DNA from: an uncultured Agathobacter sp.
Lineage (GTDB): Bacteria; Bacillota; Clostridia; Lachnospirales; Lachnospiraceae
NCBI GenBank assembly: GCA_934358675.1
Contig: CAKRKX010000019.1
Span: 1 to 30,279, forward strand
Direction of reading: 5' to 3'
Length of the DNA stretch: 30,279 bases
The notes beneath the pieces are model-generated. The model was not told where the DNA came from, made no database searches, and was given only the letters and a program-made list of their open reading frames with translations. How positions within the stretch are numbered: position 1 is the first letter of the stretch; each line of letters starts with the position of its first letter. This document shows positions 6,816 to 14,254 of the stretch, piece after piece. A program made the translations under genes and the position numbers.

Positions 6816-8672
6816 ATGAATTACAGCAAATCACAGCAGGAGGCCATCCGACACAAGGATGGCCCGATGCTTGTTCTTGCGGGACCCGGATCGGGCAAGA
6901 CCGCAGTTATCACCCAGCGAACCATCAATTTAATCGAGCAGCATCATGTGAAGCCGTCCAATATTCTGGTTATCACATTTACCCGCGCAGCGGCGCAGGA
7001 GATGAAACAGCGTTTTCTTGCGGCAACCGGGACAGACCGGACACAGGTGACGTTTGGAACATTCCACGCCATCTTTTTTATGGTGCTTAAATATGCGTAT
7101 CATTTTGAGAGCAGTAACATTGTCACGGATGAGCAGCGCTATCAGTTTATGCGGGAAATCCTGTCATATCATCACTTGGAATATCAGGATGAGAACGAGT
7201 TTATCAGTGATCTGTTTGCAGACATCAGCCGTGTGAAGAATGAACGGATTCCGCTGGATCACTTTTATTCCAGCCACTGTGGGGAAGAGGTATTCCGCAA
7301 GATCTATCAGGCATACACGAGGCGGCTTTCGCAGAACCGCCTGATCGATTTTGACGATATGTTGACTTACACTTACGAATTGTTTTCTCAGCGGAAGGAC
7401 ATTCTCTCGGCATGGCAGAGGCGCTATCCGTATATTCTCGTGGATGAGTTTCAGGATATCAATCAGATCCAGTACGATATTGTGAGGATGATGGCGCAGC
7501 CGGCGAACAATCTGTTTGTTGTGGGGGATGATGACCAGTCGATCTATCGTTTCCGCGGCTCCAAGCCGGAGATCATGCTCTCGTTTCAGAAGGTGTATCC
7601 GGATGCCAAGGTTGTGACACTTGAACAGAATTACCGCTGCACACCGGCGATCGTTGCGGCGGCGGGCAATCTGATCGCGCATAATCAGAAACGATTTGAT
7701 AAAAAGATCCGGGCCAAGAAGATGGAAGGTGAGCCGGTACGCTTTTTCCAGTTTGAGGAGCAGAGGCAGGAAAATCAGTTTATTATCGAGGAGATTGCAA
7801 AGGCGAAGCGGGAAGGGGTGCCGCTTTCCGGGATTGCGGTATTGTTCCGGACGAATCTGCAACCAAGGCTTTTAATGGAGCAGATGATGTCGGCAAATCT
7901 GGCTTTTACGACAAGGGATAAGATCCCGAATATCTATGAGCACTGGATCGCAAAGGATTTTCTGACCTATATACGGATCGCGCAGGGAAGCACGAAGCGC
8001 GCGGATTTCCTGACGATCATGAACAAGCCGAACCGTTACATCGGGCGTAACAGTCTGTGTGAGCCGGAGGTGGCGTTTGACGAGTGGATGAAGATGTATG
8101 ATGAACAGCCGTGGATCGCGGAGCGTATCGAGAAACTGTGGCATGACACGCGGATCTTAAATACGCTCAGTCCGTACGCAGCGATCAATTTTATCCGGCG
8201 CGGTATCGAGTACGATGATTATATCGCGGATTACGCCGAGTACCGCAATATCAATAAGGAAGATCTCTACGAGGTGGCGGATGAGATCCAGAGCAGTGCG
8301 AAGGGATATAAGACGCTCGAAGAGTGGTTTACGCATATTGAAGATTACAAGAAGGAACTGGAACTTCTCGCGAAGAAACGGGCAGATATGGGGGAGGCGG
8401 TCACGCTTGCGACACTTCACAGCGCGAAGGGACTCGAGTTTGAACGTGTGTATCTGATCGATGTCAACGAGGGGATGACTCCGTACAAGAAAGCGGTGCT
8501 CGAGCCGGATATTGAGGAAGAACGACGCCTTTTTTATGTGGGAATGACGCGTGCAAAAGAGAAACTGACGCTTTGTTCGGTGAAGAAGATAAGAAACAAA
8601 GAAGTGGAGATTTCAAGATTCCTGCGGGAAGCAGGAGCGCAGATTGAAGCGGAACAAACGAAGAGGGCATGA
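6816..8672 (+). CDS. UvrD/PcrA-type superfamily 1 DNA helicase
   Basis: 618 residues. The SF1A helicase motifs appear in order: a Q-motif region (SQQEAIRH), Walker A GPGSGKT (23-29), motif Ia ITFTRAAAQEMK, Walker B DEFQD with NQIQYD, motif III GDDDQSIYRFRGS, motif IV with EQNYRCTP, motif V TLHSAKGLEFERVYL and motif VI EEERRLFYVGMTRAKEKL. It is an ATP-driven 3'-5' DNA translocase expected to act in repair or recombination. At 618 residues it is shorter than full PcrA/UvrD (about 720-760) and lacks the C-terminal Tudor-like tail, so it is probably a second, short paralogue. An AGAGG ribosome site lies 4 bases before the ATG. It starts 81 bases after gltX with no terminator between, so cotranscription is possible; a lone extended -10 (TGCTATGAT, 6744-6752) could add transcription. 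Confidence 0.93.
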   Translation: MNYSKSQQEAIRHKDGPMLVLAGPGSGKTAVITQRTINLIEQHHVKPSNILVITFTRAAAQEMKQRFLAATGTDRTQVTFGTFHAIFFMVLKYAYHFESSNIVTDEQRYQFMREILSYHHLEYQDENEFISDLFADISRVKNERIPLDHFYSSHCGEEVFRKIYQAYTRRLSQNRLIDFDDMLTYTYELFSQRKDILSAWQRRYPYILVDEFQDINQIQYDIVRMMAQPANNLFVVGDDDQSIYRFRGSKPEIMLSFQKVYPDAKVVTLEQNYRCTPAIVAAAGNLIAHNQKRFDKKIRAKKMEGEPVRFFQFEEQRQENQFIIEEIAKAKREGVPLSGIAVLFRTNLQPRLLMEQMMSANLAFTTRDKIPNIYEHWIAKDFLTYIRIAQGSTKRADFLTIMNKPNRYIGRNSLCEPEVAFDEWMKMYDEQPWIAERIEKLWHDTRILNTLSPYAAINFIRRGIEYDDYIADYAEYRNINKEDLYEVADEIQSSAKGYKTLEEWFTHIEDYKKELELLAKKRADMGEAVTLATLHSAKGLEFERVYLIDVNEGMTPYKKAVLEPDIEEERRLFYVGMTRAKEKLTLCSVKKIRNKEVEISRFLREAGAQIEAEQTKRA

Positions 8673-8680
8673 GTAAAATA

Positions 8681-8809
8681 AAGTGTGCGCTTGCCGCACA
8701 CTTTCGCGCGCGAGCGGTATGCTCAGCATAAATTTCTTCTCCGCGAGCTTCGCATCCCCACGGAGCGTTTTTATTCATAGGAAGGAATTTCCTATGAATA
8801 AAAAAGCGC
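8681..8809. repeat. Cluster of inverted repeats after the helicase gene
   Basis: The 172-base gap holds an 8-bp hairpin (8681-8688 with 8696-8703, loop GCTTGCC), the palindrome TCGCGCGCGA just after it, TATGCT-C-AGCATA around 8718-8730, and a perfect 16-bp hairpin (8768-8783 with 8789-8804, loop GGAAT). None has a following T-run on the + strand. The concentration suggests a palindromic intergenic repeat or an RNA-stabilising 3' end; copies elsewhere could not be searched. Confidence 0.55.
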
Positions 8810-8837
8810 TGGGAGCTGTAAACTCTCAGCGCTTTTA
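8801..8837 (-). terminator. Intrinsic terminator of the DUF1292 gene
   Basis: Arms 8802-8815 and 8823-8836 pair over 14 bp with one G-U, around a GCGC core and a 7-base loop. On the minus strand the RNA ends in six U (template 8800-8805). It begins 8 bases after the DUF1292 stop codon and could also slow helicase transcripts arriving from the other side. Confidence 0.8.
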
Positions 8838-8844
8838 CTACATC

Positions 8845-9168
8845 TTATTCGTCGTCGTCCATGGTATCGAACATGTTATCATCTAAGAATTCATCGAATT
8901 TGTCGGCTGCGATCTCATATTCCTCGTCGCCCTCGATCGGATCGATGCTCGGAAGTCCTTCCTCGTCCTCAGAGTAGCGGTACAGGTATACGTCGCCTGT
9001 CTCGTTTCCCTTCTCATCCTGCGGCATCAAAGCGATATAATCGCGTCCGCCTGCCTCGAAAATGGTAAGGATGGAGCATTCTACTTCGCCTTCATCTAAT
9101 TCTAATGTAACACGGATATCGTCTGCCTCTTCCGGAGTAACCGGTGTTGCCTTCTCGTTATTTGCCAT
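8845..9168 (-). CDS. DUF1292 family protein
   Basis: 107 residues, very acidic (ends FDTMDDDE). The order VTLELDEGEVECSILTIFEA, then DYIALMPQDEKGNETG, VYLYRYSED and FDEFLDD matches DUF1292, small cytoplasmic proteins of Firmicutes of unknown function, often encoded near yrrK/ruvX-type genes but here alone. The start at 9168 is chosen because AGAAAGGGG lies about 6 bases before it; the upstream ATG at 9195 has no ribosome site. The gene has a consensus sigma-A promoter and its own terminator, so it is a single-gene unit and probably well expressed. Confidence 0.88.
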   Translation of the reverse strand: MANNEKATPVTPEEADDIRVTLELDEGEVECSILTIFEAGGRDYIALMPQDEKGNETGDVYLYRYSEDEEGLPSIDPIEGDEEYEIAADKFDEFLDDNMFDTMDDDE

Positions 9169-9209
9169 AATGACCCCTTTCTGAATCGATTTCATTGTTG
9201 TTTTGTTTC

Positions 9210-9238
9210 ATTATATAGAGTCCACAATGGCTTGTCAA
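9210..9238 (-). promoter_or_regulatory. Full-consensus sigma-A promoter for the DUF1292 gene
   Basis: On the minus strand TTGACA (9238-9233), a 17-base spacer and TATAAT (9215-9210): a perfect match to the housekeeping consensus, about 42 bases before the ATG. Confidence 0.9.
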
Positions 9239-9271
9239 TGAATGCGGAATGAAAAAGATAAGACCATGGAG

Positions 9272-9300
9272 TATACAAAGACACCAAAAAAAGGTATAAT
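9272..9300 (+). promoter_or_regulatory. Promoter-like site for the GH13-like gene
   Basis: TATACA (9272-9277), 17 bases, then a perfect TATAAT (9295-9300), 43 bases before the start codon. The -35 matches 4 of 6 bases. Confidence 0.5.
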
Positions 9301-9342
9301 TTATAAATGAGACTTAAGACAGCATAGATATGGCGGTAGAGA

Positions 9343-11259
9343 ATGGATTTTAAGATAAAAGAGGGAAATTACGAAAAGCAGGGAGTACAACAGCAGGGAA
9401 AATGGACCATTTTCACCTTTGAGGGGGAAAAGGAAGACGATTGCAGAGTTGTACTTTTAAATATAAATAAAGACGTTGTGCAGGAGATTGCGGTTCCGAA
9501 GGGATATTGTATGGGATCGCTGCGCTCGATCGCGGTGGAAAACCTAAAGACGGAGGAACTTCTGTATGTGTACGAGGTGAACGGCAAACGTGTACTCGAT
9601 CCGTACGCATATCGCATTGTCGGCAGAGAAATCTGGAATGATGAGAAGCGTATGCCGAATGCGGTATACGGGGCTTTTGCGCCGGCTCACTTTGCATGGG
9701 GAGACGATTGTGCTCCGGAAGTCGACCGTGCACGGATGACCATGTACAAGCTGCATGTGCGCGGTTTTTCGATGGATGCAAAAAGAAGCGGTAATAACGG
9801 AACGTTTGCGGCGGTCGCTGCCAGAATTCCGTATCTGAGGGAACTCGGTGTGACGACGGTGGAACTGATGCCGGTGTATGAGTTTGAGGAACGCATTTTC
9901 CCGGAGGAGAAGGTACTGCCGGATTACATTCCGTGGGAGGCACAAAAGGAGGACATGATCGCTCCGCCGAAAGAGACGAATGTGCTTCCGAAGCTGAATT
10001 TCTGGGGATATACGAAGGGGGATTACTTTGCGGTCAAATCTTCTTATGCGAAGAATCCGGATAAGGCATCACAGGAATACAAGACGCTGATAAAGAAGCT
10101 GCATGGAAACGGAATGGAGTGTGTGATGGAGTTCTTTTTCCCGGAGGGAACCGATCAGAATCTGATCCTTACGGCGCTTCGATTCTGGGTGATGGAGTAC
10201 CATGTGGACGGCTTTCATCTGCTCGGCGAGAATCTGCCGATGACGGCGATCGCGCAGGACAAGCGTCTCAGCAGAACGAAGATCTTCTATACGGATTTCG
10301 GCGAGGCGGGGGATGTGCCGCGCAATTACCACAATCTGTATGTGTACAAGGATGAATACCAGTATCCGGCGCGCAAGATGCTCAACCATTTCGGATACGA
10401 TCTTGATGAGTTTATCGATCAGCAGCGCAAGCAGGGAAGCGAGCTTGGTTTTGTCAATTATATTTCGGATAACAACGGATTTACGCTCGCGGATCTGTTT
10501 ATGTATAATGAGCGCCATAATGAGGAGAACGGTGAGAACAACTGTGACGGAAATGCCTGGAATTTCAGCAACAATTACGGTGTGGAAGGACCTACGGCAA
10601 AGCGTTATATCAATCGTTTACGCAGACAGCAGTGGCGCAACGCGATACTGATGCTTTATATGGCACAGGGGGTACCGCTTCTGTGGAGCGGCGATGAGTT
10701 CGGCAATTCGCAGGCTGGCAATAACAATGCTTATTGTCAGGACAATCCGATCGGATGGATCAACTGGAAGACGGAAGGCACGCACCGGGATCAGAAGAAG
10801 TTTGTCGAGGCTGTGGCACAGTTTCGAAGAGAACACCCGATCCTGTCGTATCCGATGCCGTTTCAGTTCTGTGATTATAAGGCATTGGGCTGCCCGGATC
10901 TGTCTTTCCACGGGGAAAATGCATGGATGGTGCGTCCGCAGAATGGCGGACTGGCGCTTGGCATGTTATACTGTGGGGCATATTCACAGGACGAAGCACA
11001 TCAGGAAGATGTGTATGTGGCTTACAATTTTTCCTCTTCGTCGACAGTTCTGGCATTGCCAAAGGTGGGAAAGCACAGGCAGTGGTATCTGATGATCGAC
11101 AGCTCGGATGAGAAGGTGCCGTATCTTGCTGAACCCAAATTGTGGGAGGAAGGCAGTATCCTTTTGCCGCCGCTTACGATCCGCGTGCTGGCAGGAAAAG
11201 GGAGGCCGCATCACAAAAAGAAAGCGGCAGGTAAGAAAGAACAAGGCAGGGACAAGTAA
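9343..11259 (+). CDS. GH13 debranching-enzyme-like protein, catalytic residues lost
   Basis: 638 residues, built like isoamylase/GlgX debranching enzymes: an N-terminal beta domain (about 1-115, CBM48-like), then a GH13 barrel. Kept family marks are MYKLHVRGFSMD, YLRELGVTTVELMPVYEFEE, GFTLADLFMYNERHN with EENGENN, and AYCQDNPIGWINWK. The catalytic regions are eroded. Region I, normally D-V-x-x-N-H, reads EFFFPEGT (about 263-270). Region II, normally GFRFD, reads GFHLL, with Leu294 in place of the nucleophile Asp. Region III has YTDFG where the acid Glu is expected. Region IV has NN before GFTL in place of HD. The tail is Lys-rich. It is probably a non-catalytic glycan-binding or regulatory protein. 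The ribosome site (GGTAGAG) is weak. The DUF5662 gene follows 3 bases later. Confidence 0.85.
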   Translation: MDFKIKEGNYEKQGVQQQGKWTIFTFEGEKEDDCRVVLLNINKDVVQEIAVPKGYCMGSLRSIAVENLKTEELLYVYEVNGKRVLDPYAYRIVGREIWNDEKRMPNAVYGAFAPAHFAWGDDCAPEVDRARMTMYKLHVRGFSMDAKRSGNNGTFAAVAARIPYLRELGVTTVELMPVYEFEERIFPEEKVLPDYIPWEAQKEDMIAPPKETNVLPKLNFWGYTKGDYFAVKSSYAKNPDKASQEYKTLIKKLHGNGMECVMEFFFPEGTDQNLILTALRFWVMEYHVDGFHLLGENLPMTAIAQDKRLSRTKIFYTDFGEAGDVPRNYHNLYVYKDEYQYPARKMLNHFGYDLDEFIDQQRKQGSELGFVNYISDNNGFTLADLFMYNERHNEENGENNCDGNAWNFSNNYGVEGPTAKRYINRLRRQQWRNAILMLYMAQGVPLLWSGDEFGNSQAGNNNAYCQDNPIGWINWKTEGTHRDQKKFVEAVAQFRREHPILSYPMPFQFCDYKALGCPDLSFHGENAWMVRPQNGGLALGMLYCGAYSQDEAHQEDVYVAYNFSSSSTVLALPKVGKHRQWYLMIDSSDEKVPYLAEPKLWEEGSILLPPLTIRVLAGKGRPHHKKKAAGKKEQGRDK

Positions 11260-11262
11260 GAC

Positions 11263-11862
11263 ATGGGTAATGCATGGAAACATTTTGTGACGATTACAAG
11301 ACATAAGAATCTGGTTATGGCAGGTTGTTTTAAGGTGGGACTCTATAAACAGGGGCTGCTTCATGATCTGTCGAAATATTCACCGACGGAGTTTCTCGTT
11401 GGCTGTAAATACTATCAGGGAACGATGAGCCCGAACAATGCGGAGCGAAAGGATCGTGGCTATTCCTCGGCGTGGCTGCACCACAAGGGCCGCAATAAGC
11501 ATCATCTGGAATACTGGATCGATTACGCGGTAGGAGATCAGAATTCCGGCAAAGTGCACGGCGGTATGGCAGGCATGAAGATGCCGCTCAAGTATGTGGT
11601 GGAGATGTTTATCGACCGTGTGAGCGCATCGAAAAACTACCAAAAGGAGAAGTATACGGACCGCAGTCCGCTCGAGTATTTTGAGCACGGAAAGGATCAT
11701 TATCTGATCCACGAGGATACGGAAGCGATGCTTCTTTATCTGCTTACGATGCTTGCGGTGCGTGGGGAGAAAGAGACATTTGCTTTTGTCAAAAACGAGG
11801 TGTTAAAAGGCAAAGTTCCATATGAAAAGAATGAACTGGATCAAAGGATCAAGGCGCTGTAG
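11263..11862 (+). CDS. DUF5662 family protein
   Basis: 199 residues, soluble. The order ITRHKNLVMAGCFKVGLYKQ, GLLHDLSKYSPTEF, WLHHKGRNKHHLEYW and EDTEAMLLYLLTMLA matches DUF5662, a family common in Clostridia. The clustered His residues with HD in LLHDLSK resemble an HD-type metal site and suggest a phosphohydrolase fold, but no reaction is known. It begins 3 bases after the GH13-like gene, with its ribosome site (AGGCAGGG) inside that gene, so the two are translationally linked and probably cotranscribed. Its stop codon lies inside the loop of a terminator hairpin. Confidence 0.85.
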   Translation: MGNAWKHFVTITRHKNLVMAGCFKVGLYKQGLLHDLSKYSPTEFLVGCKYYQGTMSPNNAERKDRGYSSAWLHHKGRNKHHLEYWIDYAVGDQNSGKVHGGMAGMKMPLKYVVEMFIDRVSASKNYQKEKYTDRSPLEYFEHGKDHYLIHEDTEAMLLYLLTMLAVRGEKETFAFVKNEVLKGKVPYEKNELDQRIKAL

Positions 11863-11884
11863 TTACAGCGTCTTGTACGTTTTT
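11851..11884 (+). terminator. Intrinsic terminator overlapping the DUF5662 stop codon
   Basis: Arms 11851-11860 (AAGGCGCTGT) and 11865-11874 (ACAGCGTCTT) pair over 10 bp with one G-U around the loop AGTT; TTTTT follows at 11880-11884. The stop codon TAG (11860-11862) lies at the loop. It separates this unit from sigK. Confidence 0.6.
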
Positions 11885-11897
11885 ACAGGGGAAAAGC

Positions 11898-11925
11898 ACG
11901 AGATTTTGTGTCCTCTCATAGAATA
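11898..11925 (+). promoter_or_regulatory. Mother-cell (SigE/SigK-type) promoter for sigK
   Basis: CATAGAATA (11917-11925) matches the -10 pattern CATANNNTA shared by SigE and SigK. AC at 11898-11899, 17 bases before it, fits the short -35 of SigK promoters. It lies just before the sigK ribosome site. The assignment rests on motif resemblance only. Confidence 0.45.
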
Positions 11926-11951
11926 TAGAAAGCGATGTGAAAAGGTGCTGC

Positions 11952-12578
11952 GTGAAAACATTTTTGGTTCCACTGTCACCGGAAGAGGAAGCGGACTGTC
12001 TGAAGCGATGGCAAAGCGGCGAGCAGGCGGCGAAGGAAGAACTGATTCTGCACAATATGCGCCTTGTAGCTCATGTAGCAAAAAAGTATGCAAGTTCAGG
12101 GGAGGATGCGGAAGATCTGATCTCCATCGGGACGATCGGGCTTCTTAAGGCAGCGGACAGTTTCAAGCCGGACTACGGAAGCAGGTTTGCAACGTACGCG
12201 ATCCGATGCATTGATAATGAAATGCTGATGCATTTTCGCAGTAAAAAGAAGATGAGGGGCGAAGTCTCTTTGTTTGAACCGATCGGTGTCGACAAGGAAG
12301 GAAACCAGATCCAGCTTGTTGATGTGCTTGAGTATCATGATATCAATGTGGTGGATGATGTGCAGAAAAGGGAGCAGATCGAGCAGATCAAGAGAAATAT
12401 CCGGCAGGTCTTAAACGACAGAGAATATTGCATTATCTGTAAACGGTACGGTCTGTTTGGGGAGAAAGAATGCACACAGAGGGAGATTTCGACCGGACTT
12501 GGCATCTCGCGATCGTATGTGTCACGCATTGAGAAGAAAGCGCTCGACAAGCTGAAAAATTTTGTGGAAAGTTCATAA
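11952..12578 (+). CDS. sigK: Sporulation sigma factor SigK (no pro-sequence)
   Basis: 208 residues, a sigma-70 factor with region 2 (HNMRLVAHVAKKYASSGEDA, EDLISIGTIGLLKAADSF, FATYAIRCIDNEMLMHFRSK), the SigK-typical linker VSLFEPIGVDKEGNQIQLVD, and region 4 with helix-turn-helix TQREISTGLGISRSYVSRIE. The linker and region 4 closely match SigK, the late mother-cell sigma factor for spore coat and cortex genes. GTG at 11952 is chosen because AAAGGTG (11941-11947) lies at good distance; GTG at 11937 would add 5 residues, and an in-frame TAG at 11919 rules out any longer start. The roughly 20-residue membrane-targeting pro-sequence of Bacillus pro-SigK is therefore absent, as reported for Clostridioides difficile. 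The gene is continuous, with no skin-type insertion. Confidence 0.92.
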   Translation: MKTFLVPLSPEEEADCLKRWQSGEQAAKEELILHNMRLVAHVAKKYASSGEDAEDLISIGTIGLLKAADSFKPDYGSRFATYAIRCIDNEMLMHFRSKKKMRGEVSLFEPIGVDKEGNQIQLVDVLEYHDINVVDDVQKREQIEQIKRNIRQVLNDREYCIICKRYGLFGEKECTQREISTGLGISRSYVSRIEKKALDKLKNFVESS

Positions 12579-12587
12579 AAATTTTAG

Positions 12588-12616
12588 ATGAAAAAAGATG
12601 GATTCTGTGCTATGAT
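12588..12616 (+). promoter_or_regulatory. Weak promoter-like site for comM
   Basis: ATGAAA (12588-12593), 17 bases, TATGAT (12611-12616), 64 bases before the comM ATG. It lies inside an AT-rich hairpin (AAAAAAGATG at 12591-12600 pairing with CATCTTTTTT at 12622-12631) that may instead be a weak sigK terminator. Confidence 0.3.
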
Positions 12617-12679
12617 GAATGCATCTTTTTTTCATGCATGAATCAATGCGCATTCCCTGACAGTTGGAATGAGGTGAAT

Positions 12680-14254
12680 ATGTACAGTACAGTTATGACT
12701 TCCATGCTTTGCGGCATCCATGCGATACCGATCCGGGTGGAAGTAGATATCAGCACCGGACTGCCTGCTTTTGAGATGGTGGGCTATTTGTCGTCCGAAG
12801 TGCGTGAGGCGAAGGAGCGCGTGCGCACAGCGCTTCATAATTGCGGTGTCTCCCTTCCGGCAAAACGCATTACGATCAACCTGTCGCCGGGCAATATAAG
12901 AAAGGTTGGAACCGGATTTGATCTGGCGATCGCGGTGGCGCTTCTCAGTGCGATGGGCGTATTAGAGGAGGGCGCAAGCGACGGAAGTGTGTTTGTCGGA
13001 GAACTGAATTTAAACGGTCAGATTTTGCCGGTGAACGGAATCCTGCCGGTTGTTTCGGATGGGATTGCAGAAGGTGTTTGGGATGGAGTCGAAGATTGCA
13101 CACCGGAGCGTATGGGGGCTGATAAAAAACCACGGTTTCTTGTTCCGATGGGAAATCTTGCGGAAGGGCAGCTTGTGAAAGAGGCAAGTGTATTTGGCTT
13201 TTCTTCTTTGGATGCGGTGATCGCATTCCTGCGCGACGGAACCTATGAGAATGTCAATCTGATAAATCATGTGGAGACGGAGGTCTCCGATGTGGATTTT
13301 GCGGAGGTGAACGGGCAACCGTATCTGCGACGTGCCGCGGAAGTGGCGGCATCCGGAATGCACAATCTACTTATGGTGGGTCCGCCCGGGGCCGGCAAGA
13401 CGATGATCTCCGAACGTCTGGCCACGATCCTGCCGCCGCTTACGGAGGAGGAAAAACTGGAGTTGTCGAAGATCTACAGTGTTTGTGGCATGTTAAACAA
13501 CCGGAATGCACTGCTCGAACGGCGGCCGTTTCGCAGTCCGCATCATACAGTGACGAGAGCGGGAATGACCGGAGGAGGGAAAGCGCCGCGGCCGGGAGAA
13601 ATCTCGCTTGCACACCATGGGGTATTGTTTCTGGACGAGCTGACCGAGTTTGACAAAGCAACATTGGAAATCTTACGACAGCCGCTTGAGGAGAAACAGA
13701 TCCATCTGACGCGTGCGTTGACAAGTGTGTGCTATCCGGCGGATTTTCTGCTTCTGGCTTCAATGAATCCGTGCAACTGCGGCTATTATCCGGATATGCA
13801 GAAGTGTCGCTGCTCGGCTACAACATTGCGCCGTTATGCACAGAAAGTGTCGCAGCCGCTGATCGACCGCATTGATATCTGCGTGCAGGCACCGATGGTG
13901 ACCTACGCGGAACTGACCGGCAGGGGCAATAATGAGAGTTCCGCTGTGATCCAAAAACGGGTTGCAGCATGCCATCAGATTCAGCGGGATCGCTACCGGA
14001 ATGAGTCGTTTCATTACAACAGCCGGATTCCGGCGGCGCGAATGGAGGAATTCTGCCCGCTCGGCAGCAAAGAACAGGCGTATATGGAAGGAATCTATCA
14101 AAAGATGTCATTGACGGCGAGAACGTATCACAAGATCCTTCGGGTGGCGCGCACGATCGCGGATTGTGAGGAGAGCAGAAAAATCAATGTCGGTCATCTC
14201 AGCGAGGCGGTGTGCTATCGGAGCATGGACGAACGTTTCTGGGGAGGTGTGTGA
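12680..14254 (+). CDS. comM: YifB/ComM family AAA+ ATPase (Mg-chelatase-like)
   Basis: 524 residues. The N-terminal ChlI/Lon-protease-like fold (about 1-185) contains GLPAFEMVGYLSSEVREAKE and ITINLSPGNIRKVGTGFDLA. The AAA+ module has Walker A GPPGAGKT (about 234-241), RRPFRSPHHTVT, Walker B VLFLDELTEF, SMNPCNCGYYPD with Cys residues, and LIDRIDICVQAP. In Gram-negative bacteria ComM is a hexameric helicase promoting branch migration during natural transformation; a related role here is inference. The start at 12680 is set by GAGGTG at 12671-12676; an in-frame ATG at 12638 has no ribosome site. The stop TGA overlaps the dprA ATG by one base, so the genes are translationally coupled, which fits shared DNA processing. 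Confidence 0.93.
   Translation: MYSTVMTSMLCGIHAIPIRVEVDISTGLPAFEMVGYLSSEVREAKERVRTALHNCGVSLPAKRITINLSPGNIRKVGTGFDLAIAVALLSAMGVLEEGASDGSVFVGELNLNGQILPVNGILPVVSDGIAEGVWDGVEDCTPERMGADKKPRFLVPMGNLAEGQLVKEASVFGFSSLDAVIAFLRDGTYENVNLINHVETEVSDVDFAEVNGQPYLRRAAEVAASGMHNLLMVGPPGAGKTMISERLATILPPLTEEEKLELSKIYSVCGMLNNRNALLERRPFRSPHHTVTRAGMTGGGKAPRPGEISLAHHGVLFLDELTEFDKATLEILRQPLEEKQIHLTRALTSVCYPADFLLLASMNPCNCGYYPDMQKCRCSATTLRRYAQKVSQPLIDRIDICVQAPMVTYAELTGRGNNESSAVIQKRVAACHQIQRDRYRNESFHYNSRIPAARMEEFCPLGSKEQAYMEGIYQKMSLTARTYHKILRVARTIADCEESRKINVGHLSEAVCYRSMDERFWGGV

Noticed and set aside
7164..7862. Long antisense frame (232 codons) within the helicase gene
   Set aside because: It is a shadow of a well-supported helicase frame with all motifs; no ribosome site or recognisable domains.
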